Made by a program: the position numbers and the translations under genes | The notes under the pieces: generated by a model | Told to the model about the DNA's origin: nothing | The model's input: only the letters and a program-made list of their open reading frames with translations | Databases searched by the model: none | Virus record (IMG/VR): IMGVR_UViG_3300025806_000074 | Coordinates: 1 to 37,932 of that record | DNA from: a virus | Strand: one strand, 5' to 3' | Length of the DNA: 37,932 bases | Shown here: one piece after another, positions 1 through 6,165 of the stretch | Position numbering within the stretch: position 1 is the first letter of the stretch | Layout: each line of letters starts with the position of its first letter

Positions 1-2
1 TA

Positions 3-611
3 GGGGTTGTTGAAGGACAACTCCCAGAGGATGTTGTGGCTAACCTATGGACTGTGATTAACGAGGCAAGAGAAAAGCCAGAAGATATGAAGCCTGAACT
101 TGCAGGTAACATCAGCTCCTCTATACGCCTTGATGGTAACTCACCCTTACTAGAAGAGTTTGTCGGTGAGTTAATCCCTAAGTTTATGGACAGCCACATT
201 GAGTCTTATGGCCCACCTTGGCGAGCTGTTATGAAAGAAGGTGAAGGGTTTAACTTAGAAAGCCTCTGGGTAAACTTCCAGAAGAAGCACGAGTTTAACC
301 CACCACATGATCACGGTGGTGTTTATAGTTTTGTAATATGGATGCAAATACCTACATCCTATGCAGAACAGCGCAAGCTACCTGTATGCGCTGAGTCAAA
401 TGCAGATAATCATATATCTAACTTTGCATTTAGTTACACAAATACACTAGGCAAAGTATCAACATTTGCGTATAATATGGAGAAGGAAGCAGAAGGTTAT
501 ATGGTTATGTTTCCTGCACAAATGCTCCACCAAGTCTTTCCGTTTTATGAAAATGACGGAGAGAGAATATCAATCTCAGGTAATATTAACATAGAAAAAA
601 AGGAAGAATAA
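3..611 (+). CDS. 2OG-Fe(II) oxygenase-like protein (5' partial)
   Basis: The frame is open to the left edge of the window. An in-frame GTG at 36 exists but has no Shine-Dalgarno sequence and the upstream codons read as ordinary protein, so the gene most likely starts outside the window. The product resembles phage proteins of the non-heme iron, 2-oxoglutarate-dependent oxygenase superfamily. A PPHDHGG motif (His at nt 306, Asp at nt 309) supplies a plausible HxD-type facial triad, and LHQVFPF near nt 530 supplies the distal His, followed by an RISISGNI strand whose Arg could bind 2-oxoglutarate. Such enzymes hydroxylate proteins, nucleic acids or small molecules; the substrate here is unknown. 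It is followed after 1 nt by the next gene, suggesting co-transcription. The family assignment is by motif and remembered similarity, not by a search. Confidence 0.75.
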   Translation, partial: GVVEGQLPEDVVANLWTVINEAREKPEDMKPELAGNISSSIRLDGNSPLLEEFVGELIPKFMDSHIESYGPPWRAVMKEGEGFNLESLWVNFQKKHEFNPPHDHGGVYSFVIWMQIPTSYAEQRKLPVCAESNADNHISNFAFSYTNTLGKVSTFAYNMEKEAEGYMVMFPAQMLHQVFPFYENDGERISISGNINIEKKEE

Positions 612-612
612 A

Positions 613-882
613 ATGGCAAGAGAAGCAGATCAGATTGCACAAGACTACTCAGCAATGCTGGGCAGTGTAAGTGTTATAACAGAAGTTATAAAGACACACG
701 ACAAAGGTGCTGATGCAACAAGTGAAGACTTCTGTAGTGATATGACAACAGCAGAAAAGAAAGAACGTGTCGCTAGAAGCAAAGGCTACTTAGATACAAT
801 GAAGGCATTAGAAGATTGGGGCAGCGAAGACATGGCTCCAGTAACAAGTGCTATTAATGCAGCTACAACCTTTATAGGTTAA
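613..882 (+). CDS. Small conserved phage protein, function unknown
   Basis: An 89-residue soluble, acidic, probably helical protein beginning MAREADQIAQ. It has no signal peptide, membrane segment or recognisable catalytic motif. It starts 1 nt after the oxygenase stop and is followed by a 26-nt gap containing the next gene's ribosome binding site, so it sits in the same operon. I believe similar short proteins occur next to structural genes in other marine phages, but cannot name a function. Confidence 0.7.
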   Translation: MAREADQIAQDYSAMLGSVSVITEVIKTHDKGADATSEDFCSDMTTAEKKERVARSKGYLDTMKALEDWGSEDMAPVTSAINAATTFIG

Positions 883-908
883 ACAAACCATAACATAGGG
901 AGAAAATT

Positions 909-1157
909 ATGGCTAAAAAGAAAGAAGAAGTTAAGGAAAACGTAATTAATATTGATGGACAAGAGTTTACAGAAAAATCTTTATCTCATTCTTCAAAATA
1001 TTTAATTGCTCAAATTAGAGACTTAGAATCTCAACAAAATAATCTTCAATTTCAAATGGATCAAAAGTTGGCGGCTCTTAGTGTTATGAGAGCTAATCTT
1101 GTTGAATCTTTAAAACCTGAAGAATTAAAAGAAGAAGTTGTTGAAAAAGCAAGTTAG
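909..1157 (+). CDS. DUF6447-like small coiled-coil protein
   Basis: An 82-residue protein preceded by TAGGGAGAAAATT, a good ribosome binding site. The N-terminal third contains VINIDGQEFTEKSLS, and the rest is a heptad-like helix rich in Leu, Gln and Glu (about residues 28-80). The order 'IDGxE(F/Y)' followed by a helix starting near IAQIRDLESQ matches what I recall of DUF6447, a short phage family of unknown role. It lies between two other small genes and just upstream of a possible holin-like gene. Function unknown; the family call is tentative. Confidence 0.65.
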   Translation: MAKKKEEVKENVINIDGQEFTEKSLSHSSKYLIAQIRDLESQQNNLQFQMDQKLAALSVMRANLVESLKPEELKEEVVEKAS

Positions 1158-1165
1158 GATTAACA

Positions 1166-1357
1166 ATGGCAAGAACAGTAGTGCAAGCTCACGACCGCAT
1201 AGACATAATCGAACCTAAGATTACTAAACTAGAGACTGAGAATCACATTCAGTTTAAAGAGGTGTTCTATAGATTAAAACGTTTGGAGATGTTTTTAGTG
1301 GGTGGGCTTGGTGCTACTATTGCCATGTTAGTGAGTATATTACTTAAAATGGGTTAG
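1166..1357 (+). CDS. XhlA-like small membrane protein (possible lysis accessory)
   Basis: A 63-residue protein with an amphipathic, charged N-terminal half (about residues 1-40, coiled-coil-like) and one C-terminal hydrophobic segment (about residues 42-62, MFLVGGLGATIAMLVSILL). This arrangement of a short cytoplasmic coiled coil followed by a single C-terminal membrane helix is that of the haemolysin XhlA family, which assists holin-mediated lysis in some phages. It lies 8 nt after the previous gene. The holin/endolysin pair is 3.8 kb downstream, so a lysis role is inferred from architecture alone. Confidence 0.6.
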   Translation: MARTVVQAHDRIDIIEPKITKLETENHIQFKEVFYRLKRLEMFLVGGLGATIAMLVSILLKMG

Positions 1358-1367
1358 GCATTATTAA

Positions 1368-1490
1368 ATGAATGTATTTTATAAATATTTATTAATACTA
1401 TTGTTAATTATACCTGGATGTTCCAGTGGAGTAATAATTGATTGCCCTTTGAAGTTAGGAGAGCCTTTCTGTACTTGGAGTAAAAAATGA
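1368..1490 (+). CDS. Small predicted lipoprotein, 40 aa
   Basis: The 40-codon frame encodes a short basic N-terminus (MNVFYKY), a Leu/Ile-rich core and a lipobox-like IIPGC at residues 14-18, followed by a 22-residue mature peptide with two further Cys residues. It is therefore a plausible signal-peptidase-II substrate. Its TGA overlaps the ATG of the next gene (ATGA at 1487-1490), typical of translational coupling. Size and lipid anchoring resemble outer-membrane spanins (Rz1-like), but proline enrichment is absent, so the role is open. The Shine-Dalgarno sequence is weak. Confidence 0.6.
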   Translation: MNVFYKYLLILLLIIPGCSSGVIIDCPLKLGEPFCTWSKK

Positions 1491-2098
1491 AAAAATCTTT
1501 TCTCTATATAACTTGGGCTTTTTTAATATGTTTATTTTTAATAGTATTAGTTCCAATAGTTTACGCACAAACTGTACCTTGTGATAGTGCAACAAACAGT
1601 AACTGTATCGAGACAAACAGCAACACAAACTCCACAACTACATCTACAATAGACAGCACGACTACTGTTAAGTCTCCACCGCCATCCGCTATGGCTCCAA
1701 GCATTAATTCATCTAACTCAGACACCTGTCATGTGTCTGTAGCAGGAGCTGTACAGACACAGATACTCGGCATTAGTGCGGGCAAAACAGTGCGAGATCT
1801 GAACTGCGAACGGTTAAAAAATGCAAAAGTCATGTACGACATGGGGCTAAAAGTAAGTGCTGTATCAATAATGTGCCAAGACAAAAGAATTCACCTAGCG
1901 ATGGCAAATTCTGGCACGCCATGCCCAATCAACGGTCTTGTGGGAGATGCGGCTAAGACAGAGTGGGAAAACAACCCGCACTTAGTGCCTGGTTATGTGG
2001 CTGGAAAGAAGGAGGAATGGGATGAAGATGACAAGAACACTGCCAAAGGTGCTGCTGGCATTGGCGGTCTTTTCTTGGCCTTACTACTGCTTCTCTGA
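1487..2098 (+). CDS. Exported protein with C-terminal hydrophobic anchor, unknown function
   Basis: A 203-residue protein with a long Sec signal or anchor (about residues 8-27, ending VYAQ). A Ser/Thr/Asn-rich low-complexity linker follows (about residues 30-80), then a Cys-containing domain (about residues 82-165), and finally a Gly/Leu hydrophobic tail ending FLALLLLL. The conserved-looking core has several Cys residues compatible with disulfides in the periplasm. It overlaps the lipoprotein gene by 4 nt, and its last 77 nt overlap the next gene in another frame. It is the second member of a six-gene run of exported proteins. Function unknown. Confidence 0.75.
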   Translation: MKKSFLYITWAFLICLFLIVLVPIVYAQTVPCDSATNSNCIETNSNTNSTTTSTIDSTTTVKSPPPSAMAPSINSSNSDTCHVSVAGAVQTQILGISAGKTVRDLNCERLKNAKVMYDMGLKVSAVSIMCQDKRIHLAMANSGTPCPINGLVGDAAKTEWENNPHLVPGYVAGKKEEWDEDDKNTAKGAAGIGGLFLALLLLL

Positions 2099-2909
2099 GA
2101 ACATATACGGCAATACAGAGAACGCAGCTTCCAAGGCTCACACATGGGCAATGAATAACCTACTGCCAAGTCAAACTGGGCTGACAGTTGAGGGTATATT
2201 TCACCGATACACACTTACAAAAGACGCAACCAAAGACTCTACTGTGTCTATTACGAATAAAAAAATAGGTGGTGATGGGTATATATACGAGTACATTGAT
2301 GACTGGAATAAGATACCCGGAGGTACTAAAGTTACCTATGACGCAGTTCCTTCCACGTTGGGTAATTTATTTGGTAATGGAGAGATAAAGGTAACAGGAG
2401 ATGGATCACTCTCTGACGTTACAATACTCTATCACTATAAGTTTGATCCATGTCACACACCACTTAGCGATCCGAGTTGTCCAGATTTTCAAGACGCACT
2501 GTATCAATATTTACTCGATAACAACTTGTTAGATTCTCCTAATGTTGATGATCCTTTTTATAATCAGTGGGTACAGATTCAACTTGATGAACAGGCAGAG
2601 GCAGAAGAGCAAGAGGCTTTAGAGGCTCAAGAGGAAGAAGAAAGCGAAGAGTTAAGCGTTGAGGAAATACTTTCTGTAGCAGGTGCGGCAGAGAAAATTG
2701 CAGATCCTATGCAACAGTTAAACATGATGCAACAGATAGCGGCTGTCGGAAAACTTGAACTATACTACAATGTTGTTATAAATGGTGGTGTGTATAAAGA
2801 TAATTTAACCATAGAAGGCGGTACTATAGAGGACAATTTTAGTGGGTTACGAAACCTAACCCAAGATAGCGTTCACAGAAGTATTGTTAGATCACAGTAT
2901 GACGACTAA
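2022..2909 (+). CDS. Exported protein with acidic coiled region, unknown function
   Basis: The start at 2022 is chosen over the upstream ATG at 1995 because AAGGAGG (2009-2015) lies 6 nt before it and the protein then begins directly with a Sec signal peptide (MKMTRTLPKVLLALAVFSW). The mature part has a globular region (about residues 25-170) and a very acidic Glu/Ala-rich helix (about residues 180-220). The C-terminal domain contains YYNVVINGGVYKDN and ends in a VRSQYDD tail. The protein is 295 residues. I recall similar C-terminal domains in other marine phages but know no function. It overlaps the previous gene by 77 nt. Confidence 0.75.
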   Translation: MKMTRTLPKVLLALAVFSWPYYCFSENIYGNTENAASKAHTWAMNNLLPSQTGLTVEGIFHRYTLTKDATKDSTVSITNKKIGGDGYIYEYIDDWNKIPGGTKVTYDAVPSTLGNLFGNGEIKVTGDGSLSDVTILYHYKFDPCHTPLSDPSCPDFQDALYQYLLDNNLLDSPNVDDPFYNQWVQIQLDEQAEAEEQEALEAQEEEESEELSVEEILSVAGAAEKIADPMQQLNMMQQIAAVGKLELYYNVVINGGVYKDNLTIEGGTIEDNFSGLRNLTQDSVHRSIVRSQYDD

Positions 2910-2923
2910 ACAACGGAGATATC

Positions 2924-3427
2924 ATGATTAAAAAAATAACCCCTATAATATTTTTGCTGTCAGCTACTTGCGCTTGGGCAGTCAATTCACCGATTAACGG
3001 TTTGGTGCAAGCCAACTGCTCAATATACACGACTACACCAGGTGAGTACGGAAACCCCTCACCTTGGAAACTTTCTACAACCGCTTCTGACGGTGGTGTC
3101 GAAGCAATCATAAGAGTAGATATTGCTGCCGCTGACTACTACAAAACAAAGTTTACCCATCCAAACAGCTTTAGCTCATCACCTACTTTAACTGACGGCG
3201 TAGCGTGGACAGGAAGCACAACAGTAAGTTCGCACTCTGTTTCTGGTATGAGCGCGTATGAAGCGGCCAAAGTTGTTGTTTCTAACACCACAACGTACAA
3301 TATGACATTGGCTGGCTCAACTTGGTTTAAGGTGGCGTCAACTGCTTCTTATGGTTCAGCAGATAATACTGCACTTCCAGCAGGTAATTATACAGCAATG
3401 ATTGTAGCGGAATGTATTGCAAAGTAG
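2924..3427 (+). CDS. Exported small beta-rich protein, pilin/coat-like in appearance
   Basis: A 167-residue protein with a clear Sec signal peptide (MIKKITPIIFLLSATCAWA). The mature domain is rich in Ser, Thr, Gly and Tyr, as in beta-sandwich surface proteins, and it ends with LPAGNYTAMIVAECIAK. The 'PAGxY.......C' ending is reminiscent of secreted pilin or spore-coat-U-like domains, but this is only a resemblance. It is preceded by CGGAGATATC before the ATG and overlaps the next gene by 16 nt. Probably delivered to the host periplasm or outer surface. Confidence 0.7.
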   Translation: MIKKITPIIFLLSATCAWAVNSPINGLVQANCSIYTTTPGEYGNPSPWKLSTTASDGGVEAIIRVDIAAADYYKTKFTHPNSFSSSPTLTDGVAWTGSTTVSSHSVSGMSAYEAAKVVVSNTTTYNMTLAGSTWFKVASTASYGSADNTALPAGNYTAMIVAECIAK

Positions 3428-3786
3428 CACTAATCTTTATGTTGCTTGGGTTTCAGGCTCAAGCTCATGAGATGACACCTGCATACCCCAAGTTTAAACT
3501 GTCATATATTGATGGTGTGTCGGTTACAAAGATGTCTCTTTTTAACAGGCGAAGTGAAATTTCTTATTTTGAGATTGGTGTGTTTACTGCGGATTGGAAG
3601 CAAATTCCATTTGCATCAACGTCAAAACTTATAAAGGTGCGTTACACTAAACGATATCCGTTTGAGGTGTATGTGCGAAATGAAGACTTAGACAGAGTAC
3701 AGTATATCTGTACAATTTCAAAAATACTCAAGGGAGAGGAACAAATTAGTCAAATAGCGTCGAGGATTTGTTCTAAAGTAAATTAA
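3412..3786 (+). CDS. Exported 124-aa protein, unknown function
   Basis: The N-terminus (MYCKVALIFMLLGFQAQA) is a short Sec signal peptide ending in a good AQA cleavage site. The mature domain of about 106 residues includes KMSLFNRRSEISYFEIGVF and a pair of Cys residues near the C-terminus (YICTIS and RICSKVN). The beta-strand pattern is faintly like periplasmic pilus chaperones, which would suit the neighbouring beta-rich exported protein, but no diagnostic chaperone motif is complete. The start overlaps the previous stop by 16 nt. Function unknown. Confidence 0.7.
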   Translation: MYCKVALIFMLLGFQAQAHEMTPAYPKFKLSYIDGVSVTKMSLFNRRSEISYFEIGVFTADWKQIPFASTSKLIKVRYTKRYPFEVYVRNEDLDRVQYICTISKILKGEEQISQIASRICSKVN

Positions 3787-4179
3787 ATGAGAATATGGTT
3801 TATAGTATTATTAATGGTTGCAAAGTCTGCTTTTGCAGACTCAACATCAAACTCATTGAGTTTATCGTTACCCAACAGTGGTACAAACTATCAATCAGAT
3901 TCTTTTAGATCAGGGGATTTGGATTGCAGTAATGCCATTGGCTCGGCAACAAACATTGAATTTGGCCTTACGAGTATCATTCAGGGAGGTACAATAGAAA
4001 ACAGTGGAAAGACTGGAGATATTGGCATTTACAGCAAAATTACGATACCATTAGGCAAAAGAGCTAAGTCTAGGATAGATTGCAATAGGCTTTATGAACT
4101 AGAGCTACAAAAGAAGCAGTTGGAAGTAATGAAGCTACAGCAAGAAATTAATAAGCTACGAGAGCTGGCATTCGAGTAA
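3787..4179 (+). CDS. Exported protein with C-terminal coiled coil, unknown function
   Basis: A 130-residue protein starting at the base after the previous stop. It has a Sec signal peptide (MRIWFIVLLMVAKSAFA), a Ser/Asn-rich segment, a short beta-rich domain containing two Cys residues (DLDCSNAIGSAT and RIDCNRLY), and a C-terminal heptad helix ending in INKLRELAFE. It closes the run of exported proteins. The coiled coil suggests oligomerisation or interaction with another exported product. I recall comparable proteins in other marine phages without a known role. Confidence 0.7.
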   Translation: MRIWFIVLLMVAKSAFADSTSNSLSLSLPNSGTNYQSDSFRSGDLDCSNAIGSATNIEFGLTSIIQGGTIENSGKTGDIGIYSKITIPLGKRAKSRIDCNRLYELELQKKQLEVMKLQQEINKLRELAFE

Positions 4180-4189
4180 GGAGAAGATT

Positions 4190-4747
4190 ATGGCTGATAT
4201 GGAAGTGGGTGGCGTAAAGTTTTCTGGCTTTGGCAAAATCGGTATTGCAGTAACAGCATTAAGTACACTAGCTGGCTCTGCATACGTTGGTTATGAGTTT
4301 TATTTTGATTACCTCGACTTGCGCGAAGTGGTGCAGGAAATAGACATAGATGAGATCAAAGCTCAAAACGAGTTGGTTTTAACAAAGCTGGATGACGCTA
4401 TTGTCTACACCAGAGACATTAAGAACAACCTTAGAGATGACCTGCTTAAACTAGAGGGATACATTGATAAGTTGGAGAAGAAGATTGAAACATCTTCAGA
4501 GCGTATAAAGACTACACAAGGCTCTATAGACTTAGTGTTAGAAGATGTTCTTAATGAAATGAACCAAGTGCAAAAAGACGTGACATCTGCAATAAGAGAG
4601 GTTGAAACGTTAAATAGGGAGACAGAGAAGGATGTTCGTGATACAATGCGAGAAGTAGAGAATAGAATAGAAAAAGACATGAATAAACTTGAAGATAAGT
4701 TAAATGAGCGTTTGCAAGAGGCTCTTGACAATCCATTGTCTAATTGA
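4190..4747 (+). CDS. Membrane-anchored long coiled-coil protein
   Basis: A 185-residue protein preceded by AAGGAGAAG, a strong ribosome binding site. One membrane segment lies at about residues 16-38 (GIAVTALSTLAGSAYVGYEF). The rest is almost entirely a charged heptad-repeat helix of roughly 140 residues. Topologically it resembles an inner-membrane spanin or other envelope-spanning rod, and its position directly before the EF-hand membrane protein, holin and endolysin fits a lysis function. However it lacks family-specific spanin signatures, so the role is inference. Confidence 0.7.
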   Translation: MADMEVGGVKFSGFGKIGIAVTALSTLAGSAYVGYEFYFDYLDLREVVQEIDIDEIKAQNELVLTKLDDAIVYTRDIKNNLRDDLLKLEGYIDKLEKKIETSSERIKTTQGSIDLVLEDVLNEMNQVQKDVTSAIREVETLNRETEKDVRDTMREVENRIEKDMNKLEDKLNERLQEALDNPLSN

Positions 4748-4759
4748 GGAAGTTAAGTT

Positions 4760-4822
4760 ATGATTATTATTATGAACATACTTTTGACATTGGCTATCTT
4801 AGATTCAGCGGGGATTATTTAA
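4760..4822 (+). CDS. Possible 20-aa hydrophobic peptide
   Basis: A very short frame encoding MIIIMNILLTLAILDSAGII, nearly all hydrophobic and able to span a membrane once. GAGGAAG lies 7 nt upstream of the ATG, and it fills exactly the gap between the coiled-coil gene and the EF-hand gene. At this size chance cannot be excluded. If real it would be a single-pass membrane peptide of the lysis cassette. Confidence 0.35.
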   Translation: MIIIMNILLTLAILDSAGII

Positions 4823-4825
4823 CAA

Positions 4826-5149
4826 ATGGGTAAAAAACTACAGGAAAATAGTAAATACGCAATGGCAGATGCCGATGGCGACGGAATTATAACTGATGAT
4901 GAAATGGATCGTCACGAAAGATGGATACGACTGGAGAATGAGGACAAGTTAGCTGATACGCAACGTATGATGGCGTGGATTGCAATGGTTGTGACGATTG
5001 TGGCGGTCATTGTCTTATTAACGCCAGTTGTCGCAATTGACAGAGTTGCCACTGCGTCAGGTTTCTTAAATACATTTATTGTAGCTCAATTAGGAGTTGT
5101 TGTTGGTTTTATGGGGGCAACAGCCTTATCTAAAACTAAGTTAAAATAG
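4826..5149 (+). CDS. EF-hand membrane protein (holin-like)
   Basis: A 107-residue protein. Near residues 15-26, DADGDGIITDDE is a complete EF-hand calcium-binding loop. Two membrane helices follow (about residues 50-70, MAWIAMVVTIVAVIVLL; and about residues 80-102, LNTFIVAQLGVVVGFMGATA). The start is 3 nt after the tiny upstream frame. Two-helix proteins with cytosolic termini next to a holin and endolysin often act as holins, antiholins or pinholins. Calcium binding by such a protein would be unusual, and the sequence does not show whether Ca2+ gates it. Confidence 0.75.
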   Translation: MGKKLQENSKYAMADADGDGIITDDEMDRHERWIRLENEDKLADTQRMMAWIAMVVTIVAVIVLLTPVVAIDRVATASGFLNTFIVAQLGVVVGFMGATALSKTKLK

Positions 5150-5158
5150 GAGGATAAT

Positions 5159-5623
5159 ATGTTATCACTATTAGGAGCAGCACTAGGGTTTGGTACTTCT
5201 ATCATACCCTCTATTCTTGATCTGTTTCAGCAAAAACAAAAAGACGCGCAAGAACTTAAGATGCTTGAAGCGAAAGGTAAGTACGCCGCACAGCTATCTT
5301 CTCTTAAGTTAGATGAGCTAGATGCTAAAGCAGACATTGCGGAATCAGAGGGTATATACAAAGCAATGGCAGCGGCAAACGCCAAGTCTGGATTTGCGGC
5401 GGCTTTATCAGGATCGGTACGACCAGTTGTAACATATTTATTTGTGGGTTTGTTTCTGACTGTAAAAATTAGCGGTTTATTTTATTCTATGAGTACAGGC
5501 GTTACATTTAACGATGCGGCACAAGCCATATGGAATGACGACACAAACTTACTATTCACCAGTATTATTAGTTTTTGGTTTGGATCACGTCAGTTTGCTA
5601 AATTAAGAAAGAATGCAAAATGA
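5159..5623 (+). CDS. Holin, GTA-type three-transmembrane family
   Basis: A 154-residue protein preceded by AGGAGGATAAT. The N-terminal part is a small hydrophobic segment plus a charged helix. The C-terminal half has SVRPVVTYLFVGLFLTVKI, a second hydrophobic stretch, and a final ISFWFGSRQFAKLRK. The 'RPxxTY' helix and 'FWFGSR' ending are characteristic of the holin family first recognised in gene transfer agents (3TM GTA holins). Its role is to permeabilise the inner membrane so that endolysin reaches peptidoglycan. The stop overlaps the endolysin start by 4 nt (ATGA), supporting the pairing. Confidence 0.85.
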   Translation: MLSLLGAALGFGTSIIPSILDLFQQKQKDAQELKMLEAKGKYAAQLSSLKLDELDAKADIAESEGIYKAMAAANAKSGFAAALSGSVRPVVTYLFVGLFLTVKISGLFYSMSTGVTFNDAAQAIWNDDTNLLFTSIISFWFGSRQFAKLRKNAK

Positions 5624-6132
5624 GAGATAATTTTGAGCAGTGCATGGGTTGGCTTTTGGAACACGAAGGGGGTTACGTAAATCACCCTAGTGATCCTGGA
5701 GGGGAAACAAATTTTGGAGTTACACGCGCAGTTTATGAGCAATACGCTGGTCGGCAAGTAATGGACGGAGAAATGGAAGGTCTTACCCACGATGATGTGT
5801 ATCCTATATATAGGGAGAACTATTGGAATCGTGTTCGTGGAGATGATCTTCCTTCTGGTGTTGATTGGTCTGTATTTGACTGGGGTGTAAATAGCGGAAC
5901 AAGTCGAGCGGCCAAGGCACTGCAACGTATTGCAGGTGTAGAGCAGGATGGTGGTATAGGTCCAATGACACTGCAAGCTGTATTAGAAGTTGAGCCAGCA
6001 GAAATAGTAGAGCAAATGCACCACATGAGAGATGGCTTTTACAGATCTTTAAGTACGTTTGATACGTTTGGTCGAGGTTGGATTAGAAGAAACGATGAGA
6101 CAAAAGAACAGGCTTTAAACTTGTTAAATTAA
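5620..6132 (+). CDS. Endolysin, glycoside hydrolase family 108 muramidase
   Basis: A 170-residue protein. The N-terminal domain has the family hallmark HEGGYVNHPSDPGGETNFGVT (residues 15-35), with the catalytic Glu16 of the EGGY motif. The second half contains the family's peptidoglycan-binding-3-like part, with FDWGVNSG, ALQRIAGV and DGGIGPMTLQA. The enzyme hydrolyses the beta-1,4 bond between N-acetylmuramic acid and N-acetylglucosamine. There is no signal peptide, so export depends on the adjacent holin, whose gene it overlaps by 4 nt. Length matches the family. Confidence 0.92.
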   Translation: MRDNFEQCMGWLLEHEGGYVNHPSDPGGETNFGVTRAVYEQYAGRQVMDGEMEGLTHDDVYPIYRENYWNRVRGDDLPSGVDWSVFDWGVNSGTSRAAKALQRIAGVEQDGGIGPMTLQAVLEVEPAEIVEQMHHMRDGFYRSLSTFDTFGRGWIRRNDETKEQALNLLN

Positions 6133-6165
6133 TTTTTTAGTGTAAAACATTACTAGGAGAAACGT

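Noticed and set aside
1995-2021. Upstream ATG for the exported protein at 2022
   Set aside because: It would put a charged stretch in front of a clear signal peptide, while a perfect Shine-Dalgarno supports 2022.
2022-4179. Curli or pilus operon
   Set aside because: The exported cluster resembles such operons in size and signal peptides only; there is no CsgG-like pore, usher or curlin repeat in the visible sequences.
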